Positions 1 to 9,734 of a DNA stretch of 64,000 nucleotides are shown here, piece after piece. The DNA lies in the NCBI RefSeq assembly GCF_036320965.1, contig NC_092270.1, forward strand, positions 22,546,940 to 22,610,939, given 5' to 3'. The notes beneath the pieces were generated by a model. That model saw only the letters and a list, made by a program, of their open reading frames with translations. It was not told where the DNA came from and made no database searches. Numbering within the stretch: the stretch's first letter is position 1; every line of letters starts with the position of its first letter. A program made the translations under genes and the position numbers. Source of the DNA: Panulirus ornatus. Lineage: Eukaryota; Arthropoda; Malacostraca; Decapoda; Palinuridae.

Positions 1-524
1 TCTTTAAAAGAGACCGGTGTTAATGTACAGCAGACGCCATTTCAAAAGCATTTTTCCTGGCTAAGAAAAAAAAACCCGAACTTAAGAAGTCCGAAACGTT
101 TGAGCTTTCGCATGTTACGTATAGAGGAAGGTTTATTTATGAACAAAGTTCACATGGTTGACGATTGAGCCTCCACAGGAAATGATGTTATTAGCTACGT
201 TAACCGCCACATTAAGGCCTGGGGAGGACATTACAGTCTACGTTTGTTCTGAGTACCAGCTGGTGCTGCAGTAGGCGACGCCTAGCAGGAATATCATGGT
301 ATGAGTTCTGACCATGTTAGTGGTGCTTCCTGCCAGCACCTGTAGGGCGCTAGCACAGGCAGGGATGGCGTGAGGCAGGGGAGGGCGAGATGACTGGCCT
401 CAGTCTGAGGAGGTGTGATGTGTCCAGCAAATTATGGATCGTACAAATGGGAGGAATATTGGCACGATAAGACCCTAGTGATGAACAGGTAATGTTTGAT
501 GAAGAAATGATAGGAAGAGAAATG

Positions 525-645
525 GTACAGTGCTATATGACACTGCCATAGCGTGACGCAAGGTTAACTATACAGTGCTGTATGATACTATCATACCATG
601 AAGCAAGGTTTAACTATACAGTGCTGTATGATACTCTGATATCAT
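525..645. repeat. Short tandem repeat, about 46-47 bp unit, 2.5 copies
   Basis: The string CAGTGCTGTATGATACT and its flanks recur three times (about 529, 575 and 622). Each is separated by a related segment containing GCAAGGTT.AACTATA. The first unit is more diverged than the second and third. Confidence 0.65.
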
Positions 646-654
646 ATATCTGAC

Positions 655-850
655 ATGTGTCCTATGTTCTCTTCCTGTAAGTTAATCTTATGTCCATTGA
701 AGGAGTTTTCTTATTACTTGTTGGTGATCCAGCTTCGTAATCAGCCTCCCGTGTGGTACAGTGTCAAATGCTTTCTGACTGTCCACTCAGCCTTCCCTCT
801 TGCCCAAGATAGAGCTCATCAGCTCACTATCTGGTAGACATAAGAGGTTT
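655..850 (-). mobile_element. Remnant of a Jockey/CR1-superfamily LINE reverse transcriptase
   Basis: The reverse complement reads KAFDTVPHGRLITKL followed by LLQWT and LTGREHR, with stop codons in between. KAFDTVPH is the catalytic-aspartate motif A of non-LTR reverse transcriptases, and the LTGR motif follows it at the expected spacing. The fragment is short, interrupted by stops and has no visible ends, so only the superfamily can be given. Confidence 0.6.
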
Positions 851-1157
851 TTTGCGCATGACCTCATTACCCTCAAAACTTGCAGTCTCTGACATAGGTT
901 ATTCCTCCTCTGTAGGAAATCATCCAATAGTAGTTAATGGGTTATCTTCTCAGTACCTTACCGGCCACATTCGTGACGTCATTAAGACTGTTTCTTTTCT
1001 GAATCCATCTTTACCGTTCGTTCATTTCGCTAAAAGGAATTTATATTTCTCAACCCCATTTCCCGCTGGTCACTTCCCATGATAACCACGGAGAGAGTCT
1101 GGCTGGAAGTGGCCTCACCCCCCAGCCATGTACCCTTCACCTCCACCTCTCCTGCAG

Positions 1158-1391
1158 AAGAGGAGGTCGAGTGCATCGGTCAGTGGAAGGAAGGCTCGAC
1201 GCGGTACTTCGTGGGTCGTCTTGAGGGCCGACGGGCCGTCACGGACGAGGACAGGTACCGGTGCTTCGCCTGGGAGCGGGCCAGGGGACAGGAGACTCAC
1301 CTAGACTACCATATGGCTCAGTCAGGTGATGCCACCTGCAATGGAGTCTTTTCCGCCCATGATGGTTCCAGGACGCTGAGGATCAGTAAAG
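1158..1391 (+). CDS. Gene 1, first exon in window: cysteine-rich extracellular-type domain
   Basis: Seventy-seven complete codons plus split codons at both ends; phase 1 in and phase 1 out. The acceptor is a long pyrimidine tract ending CTCCTGCAG and the donor is AAAG|GTAAGT. The product contains CIGQWKEGSTRYFVGRL, then DEDRYRCFAWER and YHMAQSGDATCNGVFS. This C-x-G-x-W-x-E-G / EDRYRC / QSGDATC pattern is, from memory, typical of an uncharacterised multidomain arthropod protein family (DUF7042/7043/7044-type domains). No enzymatic motif is seen. The paired cysteines suggest a secreted or cell-surface protein, with the signal peptide in an exon left of the window. GC content is clearly above that of the surrounding introns. 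The exon is supported by the unbroken phase chain through the next seven exons. Confidence 0.82.
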
Positions 1392-1599
1392 GTAAGTCTT
1401 TCCATAACATAACTCACACATCAAACGTATTTCACAAGAAACCTCACCATTCTTTAGCAGTAATCTAAAGTGACATTCTTTTTTCCGACCATGTCAGCAA
1501 ACCTGGTTAGCTCAGTCAATAATTGCTCTTTTCTTGCTACTTGTTTGGCACCAGAATTTGTAAGTTGATGACTGCAAAAGTTGCACTGCTGGTAATGGA

Positions 1600-2160
1600 G
1601 GCTATCAGGATTTGGGGCAAAGTTGGGTATGATTGATGGCATGTTGGTGCTGGATGGGTGTAGCCAAAAATGTAAACAAGAGTTTGGATGTGTTGCCGCT
1701 GAAAAGTTTGAGGGCGATACGTGGTGTGAGAAAGGTTGCTAAAGAAGGTGTGGCTGTAGAGAATGGGTGAGGAGATGAGCCTTAACTTCCTACCCCAGGC
1801 GTCCCTTCTATCCTCATGAGGCTCCTGCAGCACTCAGGAAGCTGACCACGTCATCCGGTCGGGACCACAGGCCATAGAGTGTTGTGTGTGCGTCTATGTG
1901 CAGTGCCTGGAGAGCAGTGGCTGCGCTCTATGCTCTTACGTCGGCCAGAGCCTCAAGGAGAGAATGACTAAAAGGATAAACATATCACAAATGGAGGGAA
2001 CAAGGAACAGGGGGGGAAGCCAAGGAGACGGTGGAGGGATGAAGTGAAAAATGTTCAGAAAGCTCCGGGCCGGAACATGCTGAAGGATGAGAGGTATGCA
2101 AGGGATAAAGTAATTTGGAGCATTGTGATATACAAGGGATGACGTGCCTTCAGGGCATAG
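1600..2160 (+). mobile_element. Diverged RTE-like LINE C-terminal remnant
   Basis: Two stretches read like worn copies of the C-terminal part of the window's RTE family. Near 1683-1730 the translation is SLDVLPLKSLRAIRGVR (compare DVLEMRCLRTMCGVRWFD in young copies). Near 1962-2145 it is TKRINISQMEGTRN and then a frame with RDKVIW. The divergence is much greater than between the other copies, so this is an older insertion or a related subfamily. It lies in intron 1 of gene 1. Confidence 0.5.
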
Positions 2161-2329
2161 TAAGGTGTGTGGGGCCTGGTTGTGGATGTATACCACGTCT
2201 TCATCTGTCCTGGTGCCACCTCAGGACCCGTGTCTGTGAGAGACCTAGTGTTACCCAAAACCTGTCTTTAGGCACTTGCAGCTCAGGGATGTTCTACATC
2301 AAGTTGTAGAAGGTAGACTCCTGTGTAGT

Positions 2330-3053
2330 GAAAAGTTCTTTGACGAGGGTAAGAGAGATGTGTGGTAATAAAAAGAGTGTGGTTGAGAGAGCAGAAGAGG
2401 GTTTTTTGAAATGGTTTGGTCACATGGAGAGAATGAGTGAGGAAAGATTGACAAAAAGGATATATGTGTCAGAGGTGGAGGGAATAAGGAGAAGTGGGAG
2501 ACCAAATTGGAGGTGGAAGGATGGAGTGAAAAAGATTTTGAGCGATCGGGGCCTGAACATGCAGGAGGGTGAAAAGCGTGCAAGGAATAGAGTGAATTGG
2601 AACGATGTGGTCAATGGATTGAACCGGGGCATGTGAAGCGTTTTGGGTAAACCATGGAAAGTTTCGTGGGGCCTGGATGTGGAAAGGGAGCTATAGTTTC
2701 GGTGCATTGTATATGACAGCTAGAGACTGAGTGTGAACGAATGTGGCCTTTGTTGTCTTTTCCTAGCGCTACCTCGCGCGCACGCGGGGGGAGGGGTTGT
2801 CATTTCATGTATGGCGGGGTGGCGACGGGAATGAATAAAGGCAGCAAGTATGAATTATGTGCATGTGTATATATGTATATGTCTGTGTATGTATATATAT
2901 GTATACGTTGAAATGTATAGGTATGTATATGTGCGTGTGTGGACATGTATGTATATACATGTGTATGTGGGTGGGTTGGGCCATTCTTTCGTCTGTTTCC
3001 TTGCGCTACCTCGCTAACGCGGGGGACAGCGACTAAGTGTAATAAAAAAATAC

Positions 3054-3056
<3 letters not shown>
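2330..3056 (+). mobile_element. RTE-like LINE, 5'-truncated: C-terminal domain plus 3' UTR and tail
   Basis: The open frame at 2328-2636 encodes CGNKKSVVERAEEG, WFGHMERMSEERLTKRIYV and GRPNWRWKDGVKKIL, the C-terminal end of the RTE family. The 3' UTR follows: a conserved block to about 2790 containing a first GC-rich segment (CGCTACCTCGCGCGCACGCG), a TATG-rich stretch, and the terminal module GTTTCCTTGCGCTACCTCGC with TAACGCGGGGGACAGCGAC at 2995-3035. It ends in TAATAAAAAAA. This copy gives a clear view of the two-module 3' UTR used to recognise the others. Confidence 0.85.

Positions 3057-3057
<1 letters not shown>

Positions 3058-3087
<30 letters not shown>
3058..3087. repeat. (TA)n microsatellite at LINE/SINE junction
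   Basis: About 15 TA dinucleotides directly link the LINE tail to the 3' half of a SINE-like element. Confidence 0.95.
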
Positions 3088-3346
<259 letters not shown>

Positions 3347-3420
3347 GCATTGCTTCTCATTGTATGTAGCAGACGTCTTCCAGGTTTGGCTGTGTAATTA
3401 ATGTGTGTAACACGTTACAG

Positions 3421-3603
3421 CTGCGAGCTACAGCGGCTGTGAGTTCCCGGCGTGGGTGAGCAGCCACCACCGGTGGCACGCCCTGGACCGTGGAGCCTCG
3501 TACTCGGTGGTGCACCACAACACTACCCTCAGGCTGCACCACGCCCACAACCCCAGTGCACAGCCGCCACCCCGAGGACTGACGCAGGACGATGACGAGG
3601 AAG
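3421..3603 (+). CDS. Gene 1, second exon: CEFPAW / HHRWHALD domain
   Basis: Length 183 nt, phase 1 in and out. The acceptor follows GTAACACGTTACAG and the donor is GAAG|GTAGGT. The product contains SGCEFPAWVSSHHRWHALD followed by a strand-like stretch with HHNTTLRL (an N-glycosylation sequon) and an acidic linker QDDDEE. The CEFP...W...HRWHTLD-like signature fits the same arthropod multidomain family as the first exon and probably starts the second repeat domain. Exon GC content is high. Minus-strand and alternative-frame readings of the same bases lack such motifs. Confidence 0.82.
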
Positions 3604-3779
3604 GTAGGTTCTCGTCATCACTACTACTGTTGATACGTACCATTGATAAACGTGACACTTACTGCTCCTCATCCTGAGGCCCTAGCTGAGTTATCGTCTC
3701 AAGTTTAGCAAAGATTATGATGGACTTACGACAGTAGATGTCATGACCTGTACCACCACCGATCTACCCCACCAACATT

Positions 3780-4031
3780 ACCCTTGTCATACACCACGGG
3801 TCAAATGTGGCCTCAGCGTGTACCCTTGTCACACACCACGGGTTAAATGTGGCCCCAGCGTGTACCCTTGTCATACACCACGGGTTAAATGTGGCCCCAG
3901 CGTGTACCCTTGTCATACACCACGGGTTAAATGTGGCCCCAGCGTGTACCCTTGTCATACACCACGGGTTAAGTGTGGCCCCAGCACTTACCCCTGTCAA
4001 ACACCACTGTTTAAATGTGGCTCCAGCGCTA
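3780..4031 (+). repeat. 42-bp minisatellite, 6 units
   Basis: Units start at about 3780, 3822, 3864, 3906, 3948 and 3990. Each begins ACCCTTGTCATACACCACGG and ends with GGCCCCAGCGTGT. The middle units are nearly identical and the last is the most diverged. The array ends exactly where a LINE endonuclease segment begins. Because 42 is divisible by 3, several frames stay open, which creates spurious ORFs on both strands. Confidence 0.93.
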
Positions 4032-5040
4032 AGCTCAAGGATAAAACGAAAGAGTGGTTTGGAAATGTCTTAGGAGTAAAGTCAGGTGTTGGTGAGAGGA
4101 CAAGAGCAAAGGAAGGAGTAGCATTACTCCTGAAGCAGGAGTGGTGGGACTATATGATAGAGTGTAAGAAAGTAAACCCTAGATTGATGTGGATAAAACT
4201 GAAAGTGGATGGAGAGAGATGGATGATTATTGGTGCCTATGCACCTGGTCATGAGAAGAATGATTATGAGAGGCAAGTGTTTTGGGCGCACCTGTGTGAG
4301 TGTGTTAGCAGCGATGATGCAAGAGACCGGGTTATAGTGATGGCTGATTTGAATGCAAAGGTGAGTAATGTGGCAGTTAAGGGTATAATTGGTGTATATT
4401 GGGTGTTCAGTGTTGTAAATGGAAATGGTGAAGAGCTTGTAGATTTGTGTGGTGAAAAAGGTTTGGTGATTGGGAATACCTGATTTAAAAAGAGAGATAT
4501 ACTTAGGTATACGTATGCAAGGAGAGATGGCCAGAGAGCGTAATTGGATTACGTGTTAATTGATAGGCGCGTGAAAGGGAGACTATTGGATGTTAATGTG
4601 CTGAGAGGGGCAACTGGAGGGATGTCTGATCATTATCTTGTGGAGGCGAAGGTGAAGATTTGTAGAGGTTTTCAGAAAAGAAGAGAGAATGTTGGGGTGA
4701 AGAGAGTGGTGAGATTAAGTGAGCTTGGAAAGGAGACTTGTGTGAAGAAGTACCAGGAGAGATTGAGTGCAGAATGGAAAAAGGTGAGAGCAAATGATGT
4801 AAGGGGAGTGGGGGAGGAATGGGATGTATTTAGGGAAGCAGCGATGGCTCGTGCAAAAGATGCCTGTGGCATGAGAAAGGTGGGAGGTGGGCAGCTTAGA
4901 AAGGGTATTGAGTGGAGGGATGAAGAATTAAGATTGTTAGTGAAAGAGAAGAGAGAGGCGTTTGGACGATTTTTGCAGGGAAGTAGTGCAAGTGACTTCG
5001 AGATATATAAAAGAAAGAGGCAGGAGGTCAAGAGAAAGGT

Positions 5041-5316
5041 GTTTTTTTTTTTTTTTTTTTTTTTTTCATACTATTCGCTATTTCCCGCGATAGCGAGGTA
5101 GCGTTAAGAACAGAGGACTGGGCCTTTGAGGGAATATCCTCACCTGGACCTCTTCTCTGTTCCTTCTTTTGGAAAAAAAAAAAAAAAAAAAAAAAAAAAT
5201 GAGAGGGGAGGATTTCCAGCCCCCCGCTCCCTTCCCTTTTAGTCGCCTTCTACGACACGCAGGGAATACGTGGGAAGTATTCTTTCTCCCCTATCCCCAG
5301 GGATAAGGTACAAGGT
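5041..5316 (-). mobile_element. SINE-like element S1 inserted in LINE, flanked by 11-bp target-site duplication
   Basis: Read on the minus strand, the element starts TTATCCCTGGGGATAGGGG and continues through GTCGTAGAAGGCGACTAAAA and GGGGGGCTGGAAATCCTCCC. It has an internal T-rich/A-rich tract, then CAGTCCTCTGTTCTTAACGC and the hairpin CTACCTCGC...GCGGGAAA, and ends in poly(A), seen as the T tract at 5042-5066. The LINE word AAGAGAAAGGT occurs at 5030-5040 and again at 5317-5327, a typical target-site duplication. No tRNA-type box A/B pair was recognised, so the promoter origin is unknown. Confidence 0.85.
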
Positions 5317-6317
5317 AAGAGAAAGGTACAAGAGGGAAAAAAAGAGGGCAAATGAGAGTTGGGGTGAGAGAGTATTATTAAATTTTAGGGAGAATAAAAA
5401 GATGTTTTGGAAGGATGTAAATATCGTGCGTAAAACAAGAGGGCAAATGGGAACATCGGTGAAGGAGGCTCACGGGGAGGTAATAACAAGTAGTGGCGAT
5501 GTGAGAAGATGAAATGAGTATTTTGAAGGTTTGTTGAATGTGTTAGATGATAGAGTGGCAGATGTAGGGTGTTTTGGTTAAGGTGGTGGGCGAAGTGAGA
5601 GGGTCAGGGAGAATGGTTTGGTAAACAGAGAAGAGGCAGTGAAAGCTTTGTAGAAGATGAAAACTGGCAAGGTGGCGGGTTTGGACGGTATTGCAGTGGA
5701 ATTTATTTAAAAAGGGGATGACTATGTTGTTGACTGGTTGGTAAGGATATTCAATGTAAGTATGGTTCATGGTGAATTGCTTGAGGATTGGCGGAATGCA
5801 TGCATAGTGCCATTATACAAAGGCAAAGGGGATAAAGTTGAGTGTTCAAATTACAGAGGTATAGGTTCGTTGAGTATTCCTGGGAGATTATATGGGAGGG
5901 TATTGATTGAGAGGGTCAAGGCATGTACAGAACATCAGATTGGGGAAGAGCAGTGTGGTTTCAGAAGTGGTAGAGGATGTGTGGATCAGGTGTTTGCTTT
6001 GAAGAATGTATGCAAAAAATACTTAGAAAAACATGAATTTGTATGTGACATTTATGGATCTGGAGAAGGCATATGATAGAGAAGATAGAGATGCTTTTTG
6101 GAAGGTATTAAGAGTATATGGTGGGGGAAGTAAGTTGCTAGAAGCAGTGAATAGTTTTTATCAAGGATGTAAAGCATGTGTACGACTAGGAAGAGAGGAA
6201 AGTGATTGGTTCCCAGTGAATGTCGGTTTGCGGCAGGGGTGCATGATGTCTCCCTGGTTATTTCAATTTGTTTATGGATGGGGTTGTTAGGCGGTGAATG
6301 CAAGAGTTTTGGAGAGA

Positions 6318-7670
6318 GTGGCAAATGTGCAATCTGTTGTGGATGAGAGGGCTTGGGAAGTGAGTCAGTTGTTGTCCGCTGATGATACAGCGCTGGCTCA
6401 TTCGGGTGAGAAAATGCAGAAGCTGGTGACTGAGTTTGGTAAAGTGTGTGAAAGAAGAAAGCTAAGAGTAAATGTGAATAAGAGCAAGGTTATTAGGTTC
6501 AGTAGGGTTGAGGGACAAGTCAATTGGGAGGTAAGTTTGAATGGAGAAAAACTGGAGGAAGTAAAATATTTTAGATATCTGGGAGTGCATTTAGCAGCGG
6601 ATGGAGCCATGGAAGCGGAAGTGAGTCTGGGGGAGGGGGCGAAGGTTCTGGGAGCGTTGAAGAATGTGTGGAAGGCGAGAACGTTATCTCGGAGAGCAAA
6701 AATGGGCATGTTTGAAGGAATAGTGATTCCAACAATGTTATATGGTTGCGAGGCATGGGCTTTTAGAGAGAGTGGCAAGTGTGCAATCTGTTGTGGATGA
6801 GAGGGCTTGGGAAGTGAGTCAGTTGTTGTCCACTGATGATACAGCACTGGCTCATTCGGGTGAGAAAATGCAGAAGCTGGTGACTGAGTTTGGTAAAGTG
6901 TGTTAAAGAAGAAAGCTGAGAGTAAATGTGAATAAGAGCAAGGTTATTAGGTTCAGTAGGGTTGAGGGACAAGTCAATTGGGAGGTAAGTTTGAATGGAG
7001 AAAAACTGGAGGAAGTGAAATATTTTAGATATCTGGGGGTACATTTAGCAGCGGATGGAACCATGGAAGCGGAAGTGAGTCTGGGGGAGGGGGCGAAGGT
7101 TCTGGGAGCATTGAAGAATGTGTGGAAGGCGAGAACGTTATCTCGGAGAGCAAAAATGGGTATGTTTGAAGGAATAGTGATTCCAACAATGTTATATGGT
7201 TGCGAGGCATGGGCTTTTGGAGAGAGTGGCAAGTGTGCAATCTGTTGTGGATGAGAGGGCTTGGGAAGTGAGTCAGTTGTTGTCCGCTGATGATACAGCG
7301 CTGGCTCATTCGGGTGAGAAAATGCAGAAGCTGGTGACTGAGTTTGGTAAAGTGTGTGAAAGAAGAAAGCTGAGAGTAAATGTGAATAAGAGCAAGGTTA
7401 TTATGTTCAGTAGGGTTGAGGGACAAGTCAATTGGGAGGTAAGTTTGAATGGAGAAAAACTGGAGGAAGTAGAATATTTTAGATATCTGGGAGTGCATTT
7501 AGCAGCGGATGGAACCATGGAAGCGGAAGTGAGTCTGGGGGAGGGGGCGAAGGTTCTGGGAGCGTTGAAGAATGTGTGGAAGGTGAGAATGTTATCTCGG
7601 AGAGCAAAAATGGGTATGTTTAAAGGAATAGTGATTCCAACAATGTTATATGGTTGCGAGGCATAGGCTA
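6318..7670 (+). repeat. 454-bp tandem triplication inside the LINE RT region
   Basis: The word GTGGCAA(A/G)TGTGCAATC begins at 6318, 6772 and 7226, giving two intervals of exactly 454 bp. At both internal junctions the C-terminal motif TATGGTTGCGAGGCATGGGC is fused to TTTTAGAGAGA or TTTTGGAGAGA from the start of the unit. The T run is shared by both parents, a microhomology. Because 454 is not a multiple of 3, each junction shifts the frame. Confidence 0.93.
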
Positions 7671-8119
7671 TAGATAGGTTTGTGCGGAGGAGGATGGATG
7701 TGTTGAAAATGAAATGTTTGAGGACAGTGTGTGATGTGAGGTGGTTTGATCAAGTAAGTATTGAAAGGGTAAGAGAGATGTGTGGTAATAAAAAGAGTGT
7801 GGTTGAGAGAGCAGAAGAGGGTGTATTGAAATGGTTTGGTCACACAGAGAGAATGAGTGAGGAAAGATTGACATAGAAGATATATGTGTCAGAGGTGGAG
7901 AGAATGAGAAGTGGGAGACCAAATTGGAGGTGGAAGGATGGAGTGAAAAAGATTTTGAGCGATTGGGGCCTGAACATACAGGAGGGTGAAAGGCATGCAA
8001 GGAATAGAGTGAATTGGAACGATGTGGTATACTTGGGTCAACGTGCTGTCAATGGATTTAACCAGGGCATGTGAAGCATCTGGGGTATATAAAGGTTAGG
8101 TACATTGTCCAGTGTTCTG

Positions 8120-8560
8120 TGTTGTTATATTTCTTTATGTTCCTCATACCAGAGGAGTTTACATTTATCTCCATTGAAAAGTATGTTATTCTCAGTTATC
8201 CAGCTAAAGACTTCGCTTATGTCTCTAGCAGCCTCTTGGCATCTTTCGTTGATGTGATTTTTATACTTATTCTCGTATCATCTGAAGAAGATGATATGAA
8301 ACTGTGGCTCGTGTTTGCATCAAGTCAGGTATAAGAATGAGGAACAGGAGGGGTGCGAGTACACCTGCTTGGCAGGTCTGAGCTTTTTATGGTGGAGGCT
8401 CAGGAGATGGCATGGTTAACAACTACGTGTTGTGATCTACTAAATTAAACGTTTTATATCCATCTCAATTTTTCTAATTAAAAAAAAAATATTCACGTCT
8501 TTCACATTTCATGTGCTATGCCACCATGGTCATGTGTCAAATGCTTTCGTGAACGAGGTC
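8120..8560 (-). mobile_element. Jockey/I-type LINE reverse transcriptase remnant
   Basis: The minus-strand translation of 8150-8340 contains SSSSDDTRISIKITSTKDAKRLLET and, next to it, LFNGDKCKLLWY. This is the motif C region (worn from ADDTR) and the downstream NN-x-x-FNG-x-K-x-x-L-x-Y pattern of Jockey/I-superfamily elements. Near 8530-8560 a worn motif A, TKAFDT, is visible. It is heavily interrupted by stops and has no defined ends. Confidence 0.6.
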
Positions 8561-9521
8561 TTAGAGAGATAGCTGATGTGGCTGCAGTCCTGCGCTCACC
8601 AAACAACCAAGAGCAACCTAGATATGTAGACCCACAAACCAACATTTGGCCTAACAAAGTGAATCTGAGTCATGAGTCAGGTATTCAGGCATAATGTCAG
8701 TAATCATTCATTATTGGGTGATAGTATCACTTCTCAGTTACTTGTCAAAAGTTGACGTAAATTCACATTTTTCTACAGAAATCTCCATAATTTCTACAGA
8801 AATATCCGTAATGTCAATCTGAAAACTAAAAGCTTCTTGTATCAGCATTCATCAATTATCATTGCAGCTATACTTGTTCATGATAGCATTGTGGGTTCTC
8901 AAGAAATGAAGGGTAAGATGCAGGTTATGTATGATAACATTATAAGATATATGCTTCATGATTCTCCCAGAACTTTTATTGCCTTTCCTCAGCGTAATAT
9001 GGTAACTATTATTCTGGAAGAATGCAGCGAAGAACAGTTACAATATGGATATGTGTATAATGTCAGCAATGGTAGTGCCCCAGAATACGAGATATGTTAA
9101 AACGTTGATAATCATTACAGGTATGATGGAACAAGAGGTTGTGATTAACCATGTCTTGTACCCAGGGTAGGAGGTGGTGTTGGTAAAAGTTCGTTCATGT
9201 AAACTGGTATTGTTGTAATGAATGGTCTTCCACTGGCAGTCAGATAGTTTCAAAGTAAAGATGTCTTTTAAGAAACAAAATCAAATTATGGAATATGTCA
9301 GGTGCTTATAATCTTAATGTGTTTGTAACTAATTTGTAATTCTTCTACACTGGTGCAAGTAACTGTAGTTAGTTCTTGAACAACATTACTTTATTACGAA
9401 ATCATCTGGCATATTTTGTACCTGATTCAATGTATTTTGTAATTTTTCATTGTTATTCGTGACATAATTATGCCAAGTTCGCTGTTTATATATTCTGCCA
9501 AAATAAACTCAACTACTGCAG
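8561..9521. other. Intron 2 remainder, unrecognised
   Basis: AT-rich sequence with one 87-codon open frame at 8837-9100 that shows no recognised motif and no splice or repeat context. I see no convincing gene or repeat here. Confidence 0.5.
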
Positions 9522-9642
9522 GTGACCCAGAGCGGAGCAAGGTGAGCTACGCAGCCACCACTGAGGCTCGACTGGTCTGTTCTCAGCAGCGAGAGGCATC
9601 GTCAACCAGGGTGGTGCTTGTGACCCATCTCACCACTGGCTG
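9522..9642 (+). CDS. Gene 1, third exon
   Basis: Length 121 nt. It enters in phase 1 (acceptor ACTACTGCAG) and leaves in phase 2 (donor GGCTG|GTAATT). The codons read GDPERSKVSYAATTEARLVC and then REASSTRVVLVTHLTTG, ending with two bases of a Cys codon completed by the next exon. A single open reading continues from the preceding G and into the following exon, which is strong support although the exon is too short to stand out alone. The segment supplies two cysteines and beta-strand-like alternation, as expected for the extracellular repeat domain. A LINE is inserted in the intron only about 35 bp after the donor. Confidence 0.8.
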
Positions 9643-9676
9643 GTAATTTTATGTGCTCCATCATCCTCAGTAAGAC

Positions 9677-9678
<2 letters not shown>

Positions 9679-9732
<54 letters not shown>
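9679..9732. repeat. (GA)n microsatellite at LINE 5' junction
   Basis: About 27 GA units. The last GAGACC merges with the LINE sequence that in other copies reads GCACGAGACCGGGTTATAG, so the tract sits exactly at the truncation point of the LINE. Confidence 0.95.

Positions 9733-9734
<2 letters not shown>

Larger units (their letters stand above)
1..1157. other. Upstream intron of gene 1, mostly unrecognised
   Basis: No coding exon is recognised here. The first visible exon of gene 1 starts in phase 1 at 1158, so an upstream exon must lie left of the window and this stretch is intronic. It holds a short tandem repeat near 525-645 and a minus-strand LINE remnant near 655-850. An ATG at 1079 opens a frame into exon 1158-1391, but the sequence before 1158 is a pyrimidine-rich acceptor tract and its translation does not look like a signal peptide. 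Confidence 0.5.
4031..8095 (+). mobile_element. RTE-like LINE copy with SINE insertion and internal tandem triplication
   Basis: The copy runs from inside the endonuclease to the end of the C-terminal domain. The endonuclease part (4031-5030) shows WFGNVLGVKSG, IIGAYAPGHEKND, VIVMADLNAKV, LDYVLIDRR and MSDHYLVEAKV; the DLN and SDH motifs are expected for an APE-type nuclease. An S1 SINE-like element interrupts it at 5041-5316. The linker and reverse transcriptase follow (NYRGIGSLSIPG near 5854, FMDLEKAYDR near 6053, GLRQGCMMSPW near 6225). From 6.31 to 7.67 kb a 454-bp block holding the ADDTAL and RYLGV region is present three times in tandem. The C-terminal domain ends near 8074. Stops and frameshifts make it inactive. 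It occupies most of intron 2 of gene 1. Confidence 0.88.

Noticed and set aside
1079..1157. ATG at 1079 as the start codon of gene 1
   Set aside because: The bases 1127-1157 form a strong pyrimidine-rich acceptor ending in CAG, the phase at 1158 fits an upstream exon, and the translated leader has no signal-peptide character.
3780..4031. CRISPR-like array of direct repeats
   Set aside because: The units are contiguous with no unique spacers and the context is a eukaryotic intron; it is a minisatellite.
3743..4483. A 246-codon ORF as a repeat-containing protein
   Set aside because: The first part is the 42-bp minisatellite read through, and the rest is a LINE endonuclease fragment; no splice or start context supports a gene.
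8837..9100. 87-codon ORF as a host gene
   Set aside because: No recognised motif, no splice links, AT-rich intron context; chance frame is likely.
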